From positions 1 through 34,649 of the forward strand of contig JAMWZA010000045.1 of assembly GCA_024305105.1 (NCBI GenBank): DNA of 34,649 nucleotides. The letters run 5' to 3'. Position numbers and translations under genes: made by a program. Source of the stretch: Marinoscillum sp. (GTDB lineage Bacteria; Bacteroidota; Bacteroidia; Cytophagales; Cyclobacteriaceae). The number at the start of each line of letters is the position of its first letter. The first letter of the stretch is position 1. This document shows, in pieces, positions 15,321 to 23,779 of this stretch. The notes under the pieces were generated by a model. The model did no database searches, had not been told where the DNA came from, and saw nothing but the letters and a program-made list of their open reading frames with translations.

Positions 15321-16148
15321 ATGGACCTTTTACAAGAATTATCAGCTAGAAATTACCCACTGTACCTATTTGGGTGGATTAGTTTATTGGGTGCCATCAC
15401 CTGTGGGATAATGGCTATTTTCTCGCCTACCGAAGTACATGGGATTAGTGCCTGGCTTAAACCCACCAAGTTCTTTACCTCCACAGTCATTTTTGTCTGG
15501 AGCATGGGATGGTATTTGGGTTACTTAAAACAAACACCAATCATTTCGGTCTATACCTGGCTGACAATCGCCGTTTTAGCTTTCGAACTCATTTACATCA
15601 CATTAAGAGCATCACAAGGTCAACTCTCACACTTCAACACCTCCTCTTCCTACAATGGATTTATGTTCTCCATGATGGGCCTTGCGATCAGTATCATGAC
15701 GTTGGCCACACTGTACATTGGGATACGTTTTTTCACCGAACCTTTGCCTGATTTATCTACGAGCTACGTTTGGGGCATTCGTCTGGGGATCATCCTTTTT
15801 GTGATTTTCGCTTTTGAAGGTGGTCTGATGGGCGCCCGACTTTCACATACTATCGGCGCGGCGGATGGCACTCCAGGGTTGAAGTTTTTGAACTGGAGTG
15901 TAACTCATGGTGATCTGCGTATTGCTCATTTCGTAGGAATGCATGCCTTGCAAGTTCTTCCGCTGCTTGGTTATTATGTCTTATCTTCTACCAAAGGAAT
16001 TGTGATGGTCTCTATGCTCTACTTGCTTCTGGCTACAGGTGTTCTGGTGCAGGCATTGATGGGTAAGCCATTAATTCAAAGAAAACCATCCGCGAATCAA
16101 GTTCATAATGTTTACGCTAGTCCCAATAAGTTAAAACCTAGAATCTAA
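15321..16148 (+). CDS. Polytopic membrane protein of unknown function
   Basis: 275 residues with about seven hydrophobic segments (roughly 14-35, 50-70, 75-95, 115-137, 150-170, 200-218, 226-245). The family is not recognised with confidence. Conserved-looking polar features inside or between helices are SAWLKPTKFFTSTVIFVWSMGW, FEGGLMGARLSHTIGAADGTPGL and NWSVTHGDLRIAHFVGMHALQ, where two histidines and an arginine (HGDLR, AHFVGMHAL) could bind metal or haem. It stands alone between oxyR and the PadR regulator, with an inverted repeat just before its start. Its 3' end runs into a low-complexity intergenic repeat. Confidence 0.75.
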   Translation: MDLLQELSARNYPLYLFGWISLLGAITCGIMAIFSPTEVHGISAWLKPTKFFTSTVIFVWSMGWYLGYLKQTPIISVYTWLTIAVLAFELIYITLRASQGQLSHFNTSSSYNGFMFSMMGLAISIMTLATLYIGIRFFTEPLPDLSTSYVWGIRLGIILFVIFAFEGGLMGARLSHTIGAADGTPGLKFLNWSVTHGDLRIAHFVGMHALQVLPLLGYYVLSSTKGIVMVSMLYLLLATGVLVQALMGKPLIQRKPSANQVHNVYASPNKLKPRI

Positions 16149-16207
16149 TAGTTAGAACCTAAAACTCAAAACTTAGAAACCCAAGACCTATAACCTAAGA
16201 CTTAGAA
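16134..16207. repeat. Low-complexity CTAAAACTTAGAA-type repeats
   Basis: The stop of the membrane-protein gene and the next 60 bp consist of irregular copies of a short motif near TAGAACCTAAAACTTA, purine-rich on the plus strand. It has no coding potential and probably arose by slippage. Confidence 0.55.
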
Positions 16208-16251
16208 CATCATCATTTTATTTACAAACATGTGCTTTATCTGAATGATAA

Positions 16252-16274
16252 TATTTACATTTATGAGGTAAATA
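16252..16274. promoter_or_regulatory. Palindromic site upstream of the PadR gene
   Basis: TATTTAC (16252-16258) and GTAAATA (16268-16274) are perfect 7-bp arms around a 9-bp spacer, 13 bp before the padR-like start codon. PadR regulators bind such dyads and commonly repress themselves, so this is a likely autoregulatory operator. Confidence 0.5.
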
Positions 16275-16287
16275 GAAATTCATACTG

Positions 16288-16617
16288 ATGAAAGGAACGT
16301 ATTTAGGGGAATTTGAAGAGTTGGTTTTGCTTACTGTTGCGTCTTTGGCCAATGAGGCATATGCCGTAGTAGTGAAAAAAGAAGTGGAAAAGAACGCCGA
16401 TCGCAAGGTCAATATCAGCGCTATCCATTCTTCATTGTACAGACTGGAAGACAAAGGATTCCTCTCTTCAGAATTTGGTGGTGCCACTCAAAAGCGTGGT
16501 GGAAAGCAAAAGCGTTTTTTCAAAGTAACCAGTGCTGGTTTTGCCACCTTGCAGCAGTCCAAAGACCTCAAGGAGCAGCTTTGGAAAAACATCCCTCAAC
16601 TTTCTTTTTCACATTAG
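16288..16617 (+). CDS. PadR-family transcriptional regulator
   Basis: 109 residues, the usual size of the short PadR subfamily. The winged-helix pattern is clear: KGTYLGEFEELVLLTVASLANEAYAV, then VNISAIHSSLYRLEDKGFLSSEFGG and KRFFKVTSAGFATLQQ. Such regulators in Bacteroidota typically precede FtsX/MacB-like permeases and respond to compounds handled by the transporter or to envelope stress (family context). The stop is 1 bp before the permease start, so the two form an operon. A palindrome just upstream suggests autoregulation. Confidence 0.92.
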   Translation: MKGTYLGEFEELVLLTVASLANEAYAVVVKKEVEKNADRKVNISAIHSSLYRLEDKGFLSSEFGGATQKRGGKQKRFFKVTSAGFATLQQSKDLKEQLWKNIPQLSFSH

Positions 16618-16618
16618 G

Positions 16619-19294
16619 ATGACACGGTCATCAGACCATAGCACCCCTCCTCGCCTGGGCACCTATCTGCTGAAAAAGATTTACAGCGAAGAACTCTTTG
16701 GAGAAATCTCCGGCGATCTGGAAGAAATCTATCAGGAACAGGTAGCGGAGAAAGGTCGCTTCATTGCTTCCTGCAATTACCTCGTGGATGCAGTGCTATC
16801 CATTAGAAACTACGACCTACGCAGAAGAAAAAAGATCACTCAAAATAACTCAATAGCCATGTTCAAAAACTATTTCAAAATCACGCTGAGGACTATTTCC
16901 AAAAACAAAGTCTACTCCGGCCTCAACATCATGGGGCTGGCACTGGGTATCGCAGCATTCATATTCATCCTGCAATACGTCACTTATGAAAACAGTTATG
17001 ACAAGTTTCATAGTAATCATGAAAATACCTATCGAGTCCTGTATAAGGTATATCGGGGTGAAGACCTTCAAATTGATTGTGCCGCCGCGGTACCTCGTGT
17101 AGGCCCCTTTATGAAAGAAAAAATGCCCGAAGTAGAAGCCTTCGCCAGAGCCTTTCCGGTAAGCGGAGTTATGTCCACCGATAACACCAAGTTTCGGGAA
17201 GACCGCATTCACATTGCAGATCCGGATTTCCTTAACATCTTCGATTACTCCGTAGTAGAAGGAGATAAAAACAACCTCCTCACAGAACCCAATCAAGTAG
17301 TGCTCACCAGTGAGATGGCTGAGAAATATTTTGGTAGTACAGATGTGATTGGCAAAACCATCACATTCAATTCCTGGCTAAAGCTTCCTTTAGAAATTAC
17401 AGGAGTAACGGAGAATGTTCCAAACAACAGCCATTTCAAATACGATTTTCTGATCTCCTACGAAACGCTAAATAACGAAACTCGTCAGGACGATGGATCG
17501 TCGAATTCGGAGACAGCCTGGGGCTGGTATGACTTTAACACTTATGTCCAACTAAAAGACGGAGCTGATCCAAAGGCCTTTGATGAAAAGTTTGAAGAAG
17601 TGCTTTATGAAGAACGGGGTGAAATTTTCGAGAAGTACAATTTCAAAGCAGAATTCCCACTGCAACCAATTACGGACATTCACCTTTACTCCAACCTTCT
17701 GCAGGAGTCAGAACCTGAAGAACAAGGTGATGGGGATGCCGTCTTTTTCTTATCGATTATCGCTTTCTTCATATTGGTCATCGCCTGGATCAACTACATC
17801 AACCTGTCCACAGCTCGTGCCATGGAACGTGCCAAAGAAGTAGGCATCCGAAAAACCATGGGAGCCTATAAAAAACAACTCGTTTACCAGTTCTTATCTG
17901 AAGCCTTGCTGCTAAACTTCTTCGCTTTGATCATAGGCTTGCTAATTGTAGTTCTTGGTATCCGATATTTCAATCAGCTGACCAACTCACTACTTAGCAC
18001 GGACTTTCTGGTAAGCACAGAATTCTGGCTTACGGCCATTGGAGTATTCTTTGCTGGTGTTGCACTCTCAGGTCTTTACCCAGCATTTGTACTTTCTTCA
18101 TTCAAGCCGGTAGCTGTTCTCAAAGGAAAACTGCAGGGCCAGAAAGCGGGAAAAGGGTTGCGACGTTCGCTAGTCACGTTTCAGTTTGCGGCATCCGTCA
18201 CCCTGATTGCAGGAACACTCATCGTCTATCAACAGCTCCAGCACATGAATACAGTAGATCTGGGATTCGACATGACCAATACTCTGGTAATCAAAGGACC
18301 TCAGTCTCTGGAGAGTGACTCCATTTACCAAACCAAACTCCAGACATTCAAAAGTCAAATGCTCAACATTCCTGGTGTGGATCAAATCACTGCCAGCAGC
18401 AACGTTCCGGGAGATGAGATTTTCTGGACCAATGGTATCCGAAAATGGGAAGATCCTGATAGCCAAAATAATACGATCTATATAGCAGGAATCGATCACG
18501 ATTATTTTCCAACCTTTGACATCAAAATGGTCGCTGGCAGAAATTACGACAAAAGCTTTACCACGGATACGGGAGCAGTTATACTAAATAAAGCAGCTGT
18601 CAAACTACTAGGCTATGAAAGCCCGGCAGAAGCCGTCAACCAAAAAGTGCGTTTTTGGAACAACCCAAAAACCATTATCGGAGTGGTCGACGACTACCAA
18701 CAGATGTCTGCTAAATCTGAAGTGGCACCGATAGTGCTTCCACTGGTTAAAGCTCCATCCGGGTTTTTCACACTCAGCCTAACTACTGACAACTACCAGC
18801 AGGTCCTTAATCAAGCACAACAGACCTTCACAGCGTTCTTCCCACGAGACCCTTATGACTACTTCTTTATTGATGAATTCTTCAATCGACAGTATGCCAA
18901 TGAACGTACATTTAGTCGGGTCTTCACTTTGTTTGCCATTTTCGGTGTTGTGGTAGCATGCCTGGGGCTGTTTGGACTATCATCATTCACTGCGCTTCAG
19001 CGAACGAAAGAGATTGGCATCAGAAAAGCATTAGGCGCTAGCTTACGCGGCATTGTTATGTTACTCTCAAAGGAGTTTATCATACTGATCGCCATTTCAA
19101 ACCTAATCGCCTGGCCGATCATCTACCTCGTCATGGAACAGTGGCTGGACAATTTTGCTACTCGAATTAGCATGCCCATTTGGGTATTCCTTTTCGCAGG
19201 GGCAATGGTGATGATCACCGCACTGATTACTGTTGGGTATAAGACCTTTCGTACTGCCCAATCCAACCCGGTCAAGGCGCTTCGATACGAATAA
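16619..19294 (+). CDS. FtsX/MacB-type ABC transporter permease with N-terminal prefix domain
   Basis: 891 residues from the ATG at 16619, which lies 1 bp after the padR stop; an earlier ATG at 16532 lies inside padR and is unlikely. The N-terminal 75 residues (RLGTYLLKKIYSEELFGEISGDLEEIY, ending LRRRKK) match the prefix domain found on permeases paired with PadR regulators. The first helix is NIMGLALGIAAFIFILQYV, followed by a MacB-like periplasmic domain, then three helices ending in the FtsX block (AMERAKEVGIRKTMGA...). The pattern is repeated: a second periplasmic domain and a second FtsX block (LQRTKEIGIRKALGA). It is therefore a duplicated permease in a single chain. The ATPase must be encoded elsewhere. 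Likely roles are export or mechanotransmission of antimicrobial compounds or lipids; substrate unknown. Confidence 0.92.
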   Translation: MTRSSDHSTPPRLGTYLLKKIYSEELFGEISGDLEEIYQEQVAEKGRFIASCNYLVDAVLSIRNYDLRRRKKITQNNSIAMFKNYFKITLRTISKNKVYSGLNIMGLALGIAAFIFILQYVTYENSYDKFHSNHENTYRVLYKVYRGEDLQIDCAAAVPRVGPFMKEKMPEVEAFARAFPVSGVMSTDNTKFREDRIHIADPDFLNIFDYSVVEGDKNNLLTEPNQVVLTSEMAEKYFGSTDVIGKTITFNSWLKLPLEITGVTENVPNNSHFKYDFLISYETLNNETRQDDGSSNSETAWGWYDFNTYVQLKDGADPKAFDEKFEEVLYEERGEIFEKYNFKAEFPLQPITDIHLYSNLLQESEPEEQGDGDAVFFLSIIAFFILVIAWINYINLSTARAMERAKEVGIRKTMGAYKKQLVYQFLSEALLLNFFALIIGLLIVVLGIRYFNQLTNSLLSTDFLVSTEFWLTAIGVFFAGVALSGLYPAFVLSSFKPVAVLKGKLQGQKAGKGLRRSLVTFQFAASVTLIAGTLIVYQQLQHMNTVDLGFDMTNTLVIKGPQSLESDSIYQTKLQTFKSQMLNIPGVDQITASSNVPGDEIFWTNGIRKWEDPDSQNNTIYIAGIDHDYFPTFDIKMVAGRNYDKSFTTDTGAVILNKAAVKLLGYESPAEAVNQKVRFWNNPKTIIGVVDDYQQMSAKSEVAPIVLPLVKAPSGFFTLSLTTDNYQQVLNQAQQTFTAFFPRDPYDYFFIDEFFNRQYANERTFSRVFTLFAIFGVVVACLGLFGLSSFTALQRTKEIGIRKALGASLRGIVMLLSKEFIILIAISNLIAWPIIYLVMEQWLDNFATRISMPIWVFLFAGAMVMITALITVGYKTFRTAQSNPVKALRYE

Positions 19295-19398
19295 TTGATT
19301 TCCAGCTCGAAAGCATATTAAGCTGAGACGACTTACCAGGCCAACAACTATGGTGAGTAGACTTGTATACTTATATTAGCAGCTTAATGTGCTTTTGA

Positions 19399-21048
19399 AT
19401 GATAAGAACAATACTATTCCTGCTGGCTTTCGGATGGGCGACCATCGGTCAGGCGCAAGACGAATTTTTGAACATACTGGACGAGGAAATCACCCGAGAG
19501 TTCGAACACCTTTCCAAATTACGAACACCGGTCTATTTCATGAGCTATCATGTCTCTGATATGAATAGCATCGTACTTTCGAGCTCTTTCGGAAACCTGA
19601 TGAATACCAACAGTGACCATTCCCGGTTGCTAAACATTGACATCAAGCTGGGTAACTACGATTCTTCCACTGATGGCAAATCCAATCAATATGGAATGCG
19701 TCAAGCGATTCCCCTTCCAATTACAAACTCGGAAGAAAGCATTAAACAAACGCTTTGGATGGCCACTGACATCATGTACAAAATGTCGTCCGCCAGTTAC
19801 AATCCCAATGCTGACGCATCAGATAAAACCCAATCGGGAATTCAAAAGCTAAACCCGGAGACCTATTACGATGAAGAACTTCCTTCTGATATAAAATCAA
19901 TAGACACTAAAGAATGGATTCGCAAGCTGAACGAATTGTCCATCGCATTTAAAGGCAACAAAGACTATATTCAAGGCGATGTAATCCTTCGATACGTATA
20001 CGGTAAAAAATACTTCATCTCTTCAGAAGGCACTAAAATCATTCAAAATGAAGTCCGTGCAGAAATTCAGATCGCTGCGGCAATCCGGTCAGCAGACGGA
20101 GAAGTCATTCCCCTTCATCAAAACTACTTTGCGCGAATTCCTTCCGAGCTTCCGGATCAGGAACTTATCCAATCGGATATTGAGCGGATGACAAAAACCC
20201 TTACGGCATTACAGACAGCTGAGAAAGCAGAACCATTTGCAGGACCAGCGATCTTTTCTGGTGGTGCATCAGGAGTATTTTTCCATGAGATTTTTGGGCA
20301 CCGCATCGAGGCTGATCGCTTGAGCAGCGAATTCGATTCGCAAACCTTCAAGGATAAACTGGGTGAAAGAGTATTGCCGAAGTTCCTTCAGGTAAGAGCA
20401 GATCCGACTGCTAAAACGTACAATGGAAAACACATGACAGGTACCTACAAATACGACGACCAGGGAGTGAAATCCAAAGAGGTGACGCTGGTAGAAAATG
20501 GCATTCTAAAAGACTTGTTAAGATCAAGGACGCCACTCTCCGAAGGCAAAGAATCAAATGGTCATGCCAGAGCGTATTATGGAAACTCTCCGGTAAGCCG
20601 TCAATCAAACCTGATCATAGAAAGCAGCAACTCCAAATCTGAGGAATCATTGAGAAAGATGCTGATCAAAGAATGCAAGAAACAGGATAAAGCTTTTGGC
20701 TACTACATCAAACAAGTTTCAGGAGGATATACCATGACCGATCGCTTTAGACCAAATGCTTTTAGCATCGCACCAACTGAAGTTTACAAGATTTACGTGG
20801 ACGGCCGACCAGACGAAATTGTACGCGGTGTGGATCTAATTGGCACGCCTTTGACGATGTTCTCAGAGATTCGTGCTACAGGAGAAGACATAGAAACCTT
20901 CTTTGGATACTGCGGGGCGGAGTCTGGTTACATTCCAGTCACGGCAACTTCCCCATCCCTTTTCGTTAGAAAAATCGAAACGCAAAAGAAGCTCGAAAGC
21001 AACGTAGAGCAACCAATTCTTGAAGAACCTAATAACTTCAACAAATGA
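19399..21048 (+). CDS. Exported TldD-family metalloprotease
   Basis: 549 residues, starting with a signal peptide (MIRTILFLLAFGWATIGQAQ), unlike cytosolic E. coli TldD. The TldD active-site motif is intact: HEIFGH at 296-301 (HExxxH), with the later zinc-ligand region FGYCGAESGYIPV near 505-520. Family landmarks FISSEGTKIIQNE near 205-218, GRPDEIVRGVDLIGTPL and MFSEIRATGEDIETF are also present. TldD/PmbA proteases remove leader peptides from some modified peptides (microcin B17) and degrade unfolded peptides, normally as a heterodimer. Its stop overlaps the start of a second family member by 4 bp, so a periplasmic heterodimer is likely. Confidence 0.9.
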   Translation: MIRTILFLLAFGWATIGQAQDEFLNILDEEITREFEHLSKLRTPVYFMSYHVSDMNSIVLSSSFGNLMNTNSDHSRLLNIDIKLGNYDSSTDGKSNQYGMRQAIPLPITNSEESIKQTLWMATDIMYKMSSASYNPNADASDKTQSGIQKLNPETYYDEELPSDIKSIDTKEWIRKLNELSIAFKGNKDYIQGDVILRYVYGKKYFISSEGTKIIQNEVRAEIQIAAAIRSADGEVIPLHQNYFARIPSELPDQELIQSDIERMTKTLTALQTAEKAEPFAGPAIFSGGASGVFFHEIFGHRIEADRLSSEFDSQTFKDKLGERVLPKFLQVRADPTAKTYNGKHMTGTYKYDDQGVKSKEVTLVENGILKDLLRSRTPLSEGKESNGHARAYYGNSPVSRQSNLIIESSNSKSEESLRKMLIKECKKQDKAFGYYIKQVSGGYTMTDRFRPNAFSIAPTEVYKIYVDGRPDEIVRGVDLIGTPLTMFSEIRATGEDIETFFGYCGAESGYIPVTATSPSLFVRKIETQKKLESNVEQPILEEPNNFNK

Positions 21049-22751
21049 GAATAGCATACCTGATTACACTACTTTCTATTAGCATCACTGCCATTGGTCA
21101 ATCTGCCGATACCGATGTGATATTGACCTCTATGAAGGCGGAGCTGGATAGAAACATGAAGGAGCTTTCTATCGAGGGCTATGAAAAACCATTTTATATC
21201 GGATATGGAGTTTCAGATATCAAAACACTGAATGTCTCTGCCAGCCGTGGTGGATTAATTGCATCATCCGTTGATAGTAGTAAAAGCTGGTATGCACGTG
21301 TGATGGTGGGCGACTATACCATCAGTGATGAAAACTACCAAGATCAAAAGCTCAATTTCGATCAGGAGTTTAGCTATGAAAACTTACCATTGGATAACAA
21401 CCCTGACGGCATCAGGAGATCGCTTTGGATCTCTACGAATAATATATACAAGTCTGCCGCAAAACTTCATAAGAGCAAGATTCAGCTGTTGAAGCAAAAT
21501 AACATCGATTCGCTTCCGCTAGCTGATTTCTCAAAGGAGCCAGTGCAATCCATTTATGCGCCAAAACAGTTTGAATTTGACCCATTGTCGCAATATGAAA
21601 AGATGATCATGGATTTGAGCAGCTCATTGAATAATGCTCCTTCATTTAGATCAGAGACTTCATTGTCATTACTTGCTGCCAATCATTATTTCGTCAATTC
21701 GGAAGGCACCTCAGTGGTCACTCCTTACGAATTGAGTCAGCTATCCATGGTTACTCAGCGACTGGACAATGAAGGACGGTTTGTGGGCGCTCGACTGGTT
21801 TACATGAACAATGCCAAAGAGGCATTGCCTGAAGTATCGGACATCAACGCGGATATAACTCGAGTGAACATGGAACTGAATAAACAAATAGAGCGAGAGC
21901 CATTTAGCGATCTGTATTACGGCCCGGTTCTTATCGAGGGAGAGTTAGCTTCTGATTTTCTGACCGCTCAACTCTTTGGTTCCAGAAATGCTTCGATATT
22001 TCCAGATAGACAGAATCTGGTCAATTCGGATGAAGCCAATGTTCGCTCTTTTATAGAGAATCAACAAAAACAGCTGGAAAAGAAAACTCAAAAAATTGGC
22101 TCTAGCAATCTAAACATTGCTTTATATCCAAAATTGGACGCTTTCAACGGTCAGAAGCTAATAGGTCAAATGACAATAGACGCGGAAGGTGTCGTTCCTC
22201 CAGACACAATCAATTTAGTGAGTAACGGACAGCTTATCGGCCAGTTAAATGACCGAACACCAACGACCACCACACAACGATCCAATGGTCACAACCGACT
22301 GCACTTCAATTACATGAGCTCATTTAAAAATGTAGCACCAAGTAACATCGCTTTTACGCCTACGAAAGGACAGTCCGCTGAAGAGCTGAAAAAAAACCTG
22401 ATCCAAAAAGCAAAGGATCTGGGATTGACGTATACGCTGATTTTTAGATCACTGAAACTCAATGCCGATCAGTCCAACCTTTATGAATGCTATAAAGTAT
22501 CTACCGAAACGGGCGAAGAAGAACTTATACGCATAGATCGACTAAACCTGGCTGGTAATAATGGCCTGTTTAGAATATCTGGAATGTCCAATCAATTAGA
22601 AGTGCATCATAGTTTAGGATATGGAATGGGTACACTTCCCATGAGTATTATCTGCCCTCAATCGATTCTTGTAGACGGGTTTGAAATCGGTGGAAATGAC
22701 AACAACAGGCAAGCCAGGTACGAACCGAGCATTCCGGCTCCTGGAGAATGA
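21045..22751 (+). CDS. Exported TldD/PmbA-like partner lacking the metal motif
   Basis: 568 residues with a signal peptide (MRIAYLITLLSISITAIGQS). The layout parallels the preceding gene: FVNSEGTSVVTPYELSQ near 220, a domain with ELNKQIEREPFSDLYYGPVL, and a C-terminal core ending LPMSIICPQSILVDGFEIGGN. At the place of HExxxH the sequence reads EGELASDFLTAQLFGSRNAS, so the catalytic histidines are absent. This is the situation of PmbA/TldE, the non-catalytic subunit of the TldD-TldE pair. The 4-bp overlap with the catalytic gene supports equimolar production. It ends 11 bp from the convergent Spo0M-like gene. Confidence 0.88.
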   Translation: MRIAYLITLLSISITAIGQSADTDVILTSMKAELDRNMKELSIEGYEKPFYIGYGVSDIKTLNVSASRGGLIASSVDSSKSWYARVMVGDYTISDENYQDQKLNFDQEFSYENLPLDNNPDGIRRSLWISTNNIYKSAAKLHKSKIQLLKQNNIDSLPLADFSKEPVQSIYAPKQFEFDPLSQYEKMIMDLSSSLNNAPSFRSETSLSLLAANHYFVNSEGTSVVTPYELSQLSMVTQRLDNEGRFVGARLVYMNNAKEALPEVSDINADITRVNMELNKQIEREPFSDLYYGPVLIEGELASDFLTAQLFGSRNASIFPDRQNLVNSDEANVRSFIENQQKQLEKKTQKIGSSNLNIALYPKLDAFNGQKLIGQMTIDAEGVVPPDTINLVSNGQLIGQLNDRTPTTTTQRSNGHNRLHFNYMSSFKNVAPSNIAFTPTKGQSAEELKKNLIQKAKDLGLTYTLIFRSLKLNADQSNLYECYKVSTETGEEELIRIDRLNLAGNNGLFRISGMSNQLEVHHSLGYGMGTLPMSIICPQSILVDGFEIGGNDNNRQARYEPSIPAPGE

Positions 22752-22762
22752 CAAGTTCTAAA

Positions 22763-23197
22763 TCATGAGTTTTTTATTGAGTAATCCATTTCTTTATTCA
22801 AAACAAAACGTACCCAACCACTATCTGGGTCTTTACCACCCATATCCAATCCGGCCTTGACTCCCCATTCCAAACTAAAATGCTTGCCGATATGGGTGGC
22901 CGGTGCTTCTGGTGGTAGTTCCACTTCAAATGTCCACTCACGCTCATTCCCTTCATTGATTTGAATTTCAGATTCTACCACATAGTCTTTCTGATAGCGA
23001 ACGTTTTTGGTAGATGAACTCTCCAATGCCTTCACTTCAAGGTAGAGCTTTTTAGCATGAATCGTATCTGAAGAAGGACGAGCCGCGATAGTCAGTTTCA
23101 GCAATTGTTCTTCAATTAATGTAGCTGACTCCAGCTCAAGCTTGACCTCCGCAGCGCCACCAGTGACATAATTCTTTATGTTATCAAAAAGCCCCAT
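22763..23197 (-). CDS. Spo0M-like arrestin-fold protein (second of a tandem pair)
   Basis: 144 residues, sporulation-control Spo0M/arrestin-like family. It starts MGLFDNIKNYVTGGAAEVKLELE, very like its upstream neighbour (MGLFSKIKNYITGGAAEVSVVFE), so the two are tandem paralogs. Beta-rich segments include LTIAARPSSDTIHAKKLYLEVKALES and HIGKHFSLEWGVKAGLDMGGKDPDSGWVRFVL. In non-sporulating bacteria these cytosolic proteins have no firmly known function; membrane or stress roles have been suggested. The start overlaps the upstream gene by 14 bp. Confidence 0.82.
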   Translation of the reverse strand: MGLFDNIKNYVTGGAAEVKLELESATLIEEQLLKLTIAARPSSDTIHAKKLYLEVKALESSSTKNVRYQKDYVVESEIQINEGNEREWTFEVELPPEAPATHIGKHFSLEWGVKAGLDMGGKDPDSGWVRFVLNKEMDYSIKNS

Positions 23198-23693
23198 TCG
23201 TGTTATTTATATCATAGTTCATTTCTTTCTGGATGAAAAACTCCACCCATCCACTATCCGGATCATTGCCCGGCATATCCAATCCGGCAAACACCTCCCA
23301 TTTCATAAAGCAATCCTTCCCATGATAAGTAGGTAACGCATCCGTAGGAAGATCAAACTCTCCAAGCCACTTTCTTTCTTCACCCTCTTGCATTTGCACA
23401 TCCTCATCCAGCACCATCTTCTTCTCAAAGTGTTTATGATGAGTAGTGACGTCATGAGTTGTGGTGGTGACGTTTCCATTACTATCCGTACTCGTTCGCG
23501 TTTCTCGCTTCTTGTAAGTCTCCATTCCACGAATTTCCAAATAGACATTCTTGATTTTACAACTGTCCCTGGCATTCGCCACTACAAACAAGCGCATAGG
23601 CTCCTGACCATCTGTCTTAGGGTTTTCAAAAACAACTGAGACTTCAGCAGCTCCACCCGTGATATAATTCTTAATCTTAGAAAATAGCCCCAT
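23184..23693 (-). CDS. Spo0M-like arrestin-fold protein (first of a tandem pair)
   Basis: 169 residues, same family as the following gene. It carries a 20-odd-residue insertion in the middle (KKRETRTSTDSNGNVTTTT followed by DVTTHHKHF) that its partner lacks, forming a long polar loop with a histidine cluster. The C-terminal module (DCFMKWEVFAGLDMPGNDPDSGWVEFFIQKEMNYDI) aligns closely with the partner's. The 14-bp overlap suggests a co-expressed pair, perhaps a heterodimer (inference). It starts 86 bp from the end of the helicase gene on the same strand. Confidence 0.82.
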   Translation of the reverse strand: MGLFSKIKNYITGGAAEVSVVFENPKTDGQEPMRLFVVANARDSCKIKNVYLEIRGMETYKKRETRTSTDSNGNVTTTTHDVTTHHKHFEKKMVLDEDVQMQEGEERKWLGEFDLPTDALPTYHGKDCFMKWEVFAGLDMPGNDPDSGWVEFFIQKEMNYDINNTNGAF

Positions 23694-23779
23694 GAATACT
23701 TTTGGTTAAAACTGGTAAAAAATACAACATTCCACCATCCGTGTAGGAGGGTATTTACGGTTTTACAATCGGTAGTTGG

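Noticed and set aside
16532-16618. Upstream in-frame extension of the FtsX-type permease
   Set aside because: It lies inside the padR gene; the ATG at 16619 immediately after the padR stop begins the expected prefix domain.
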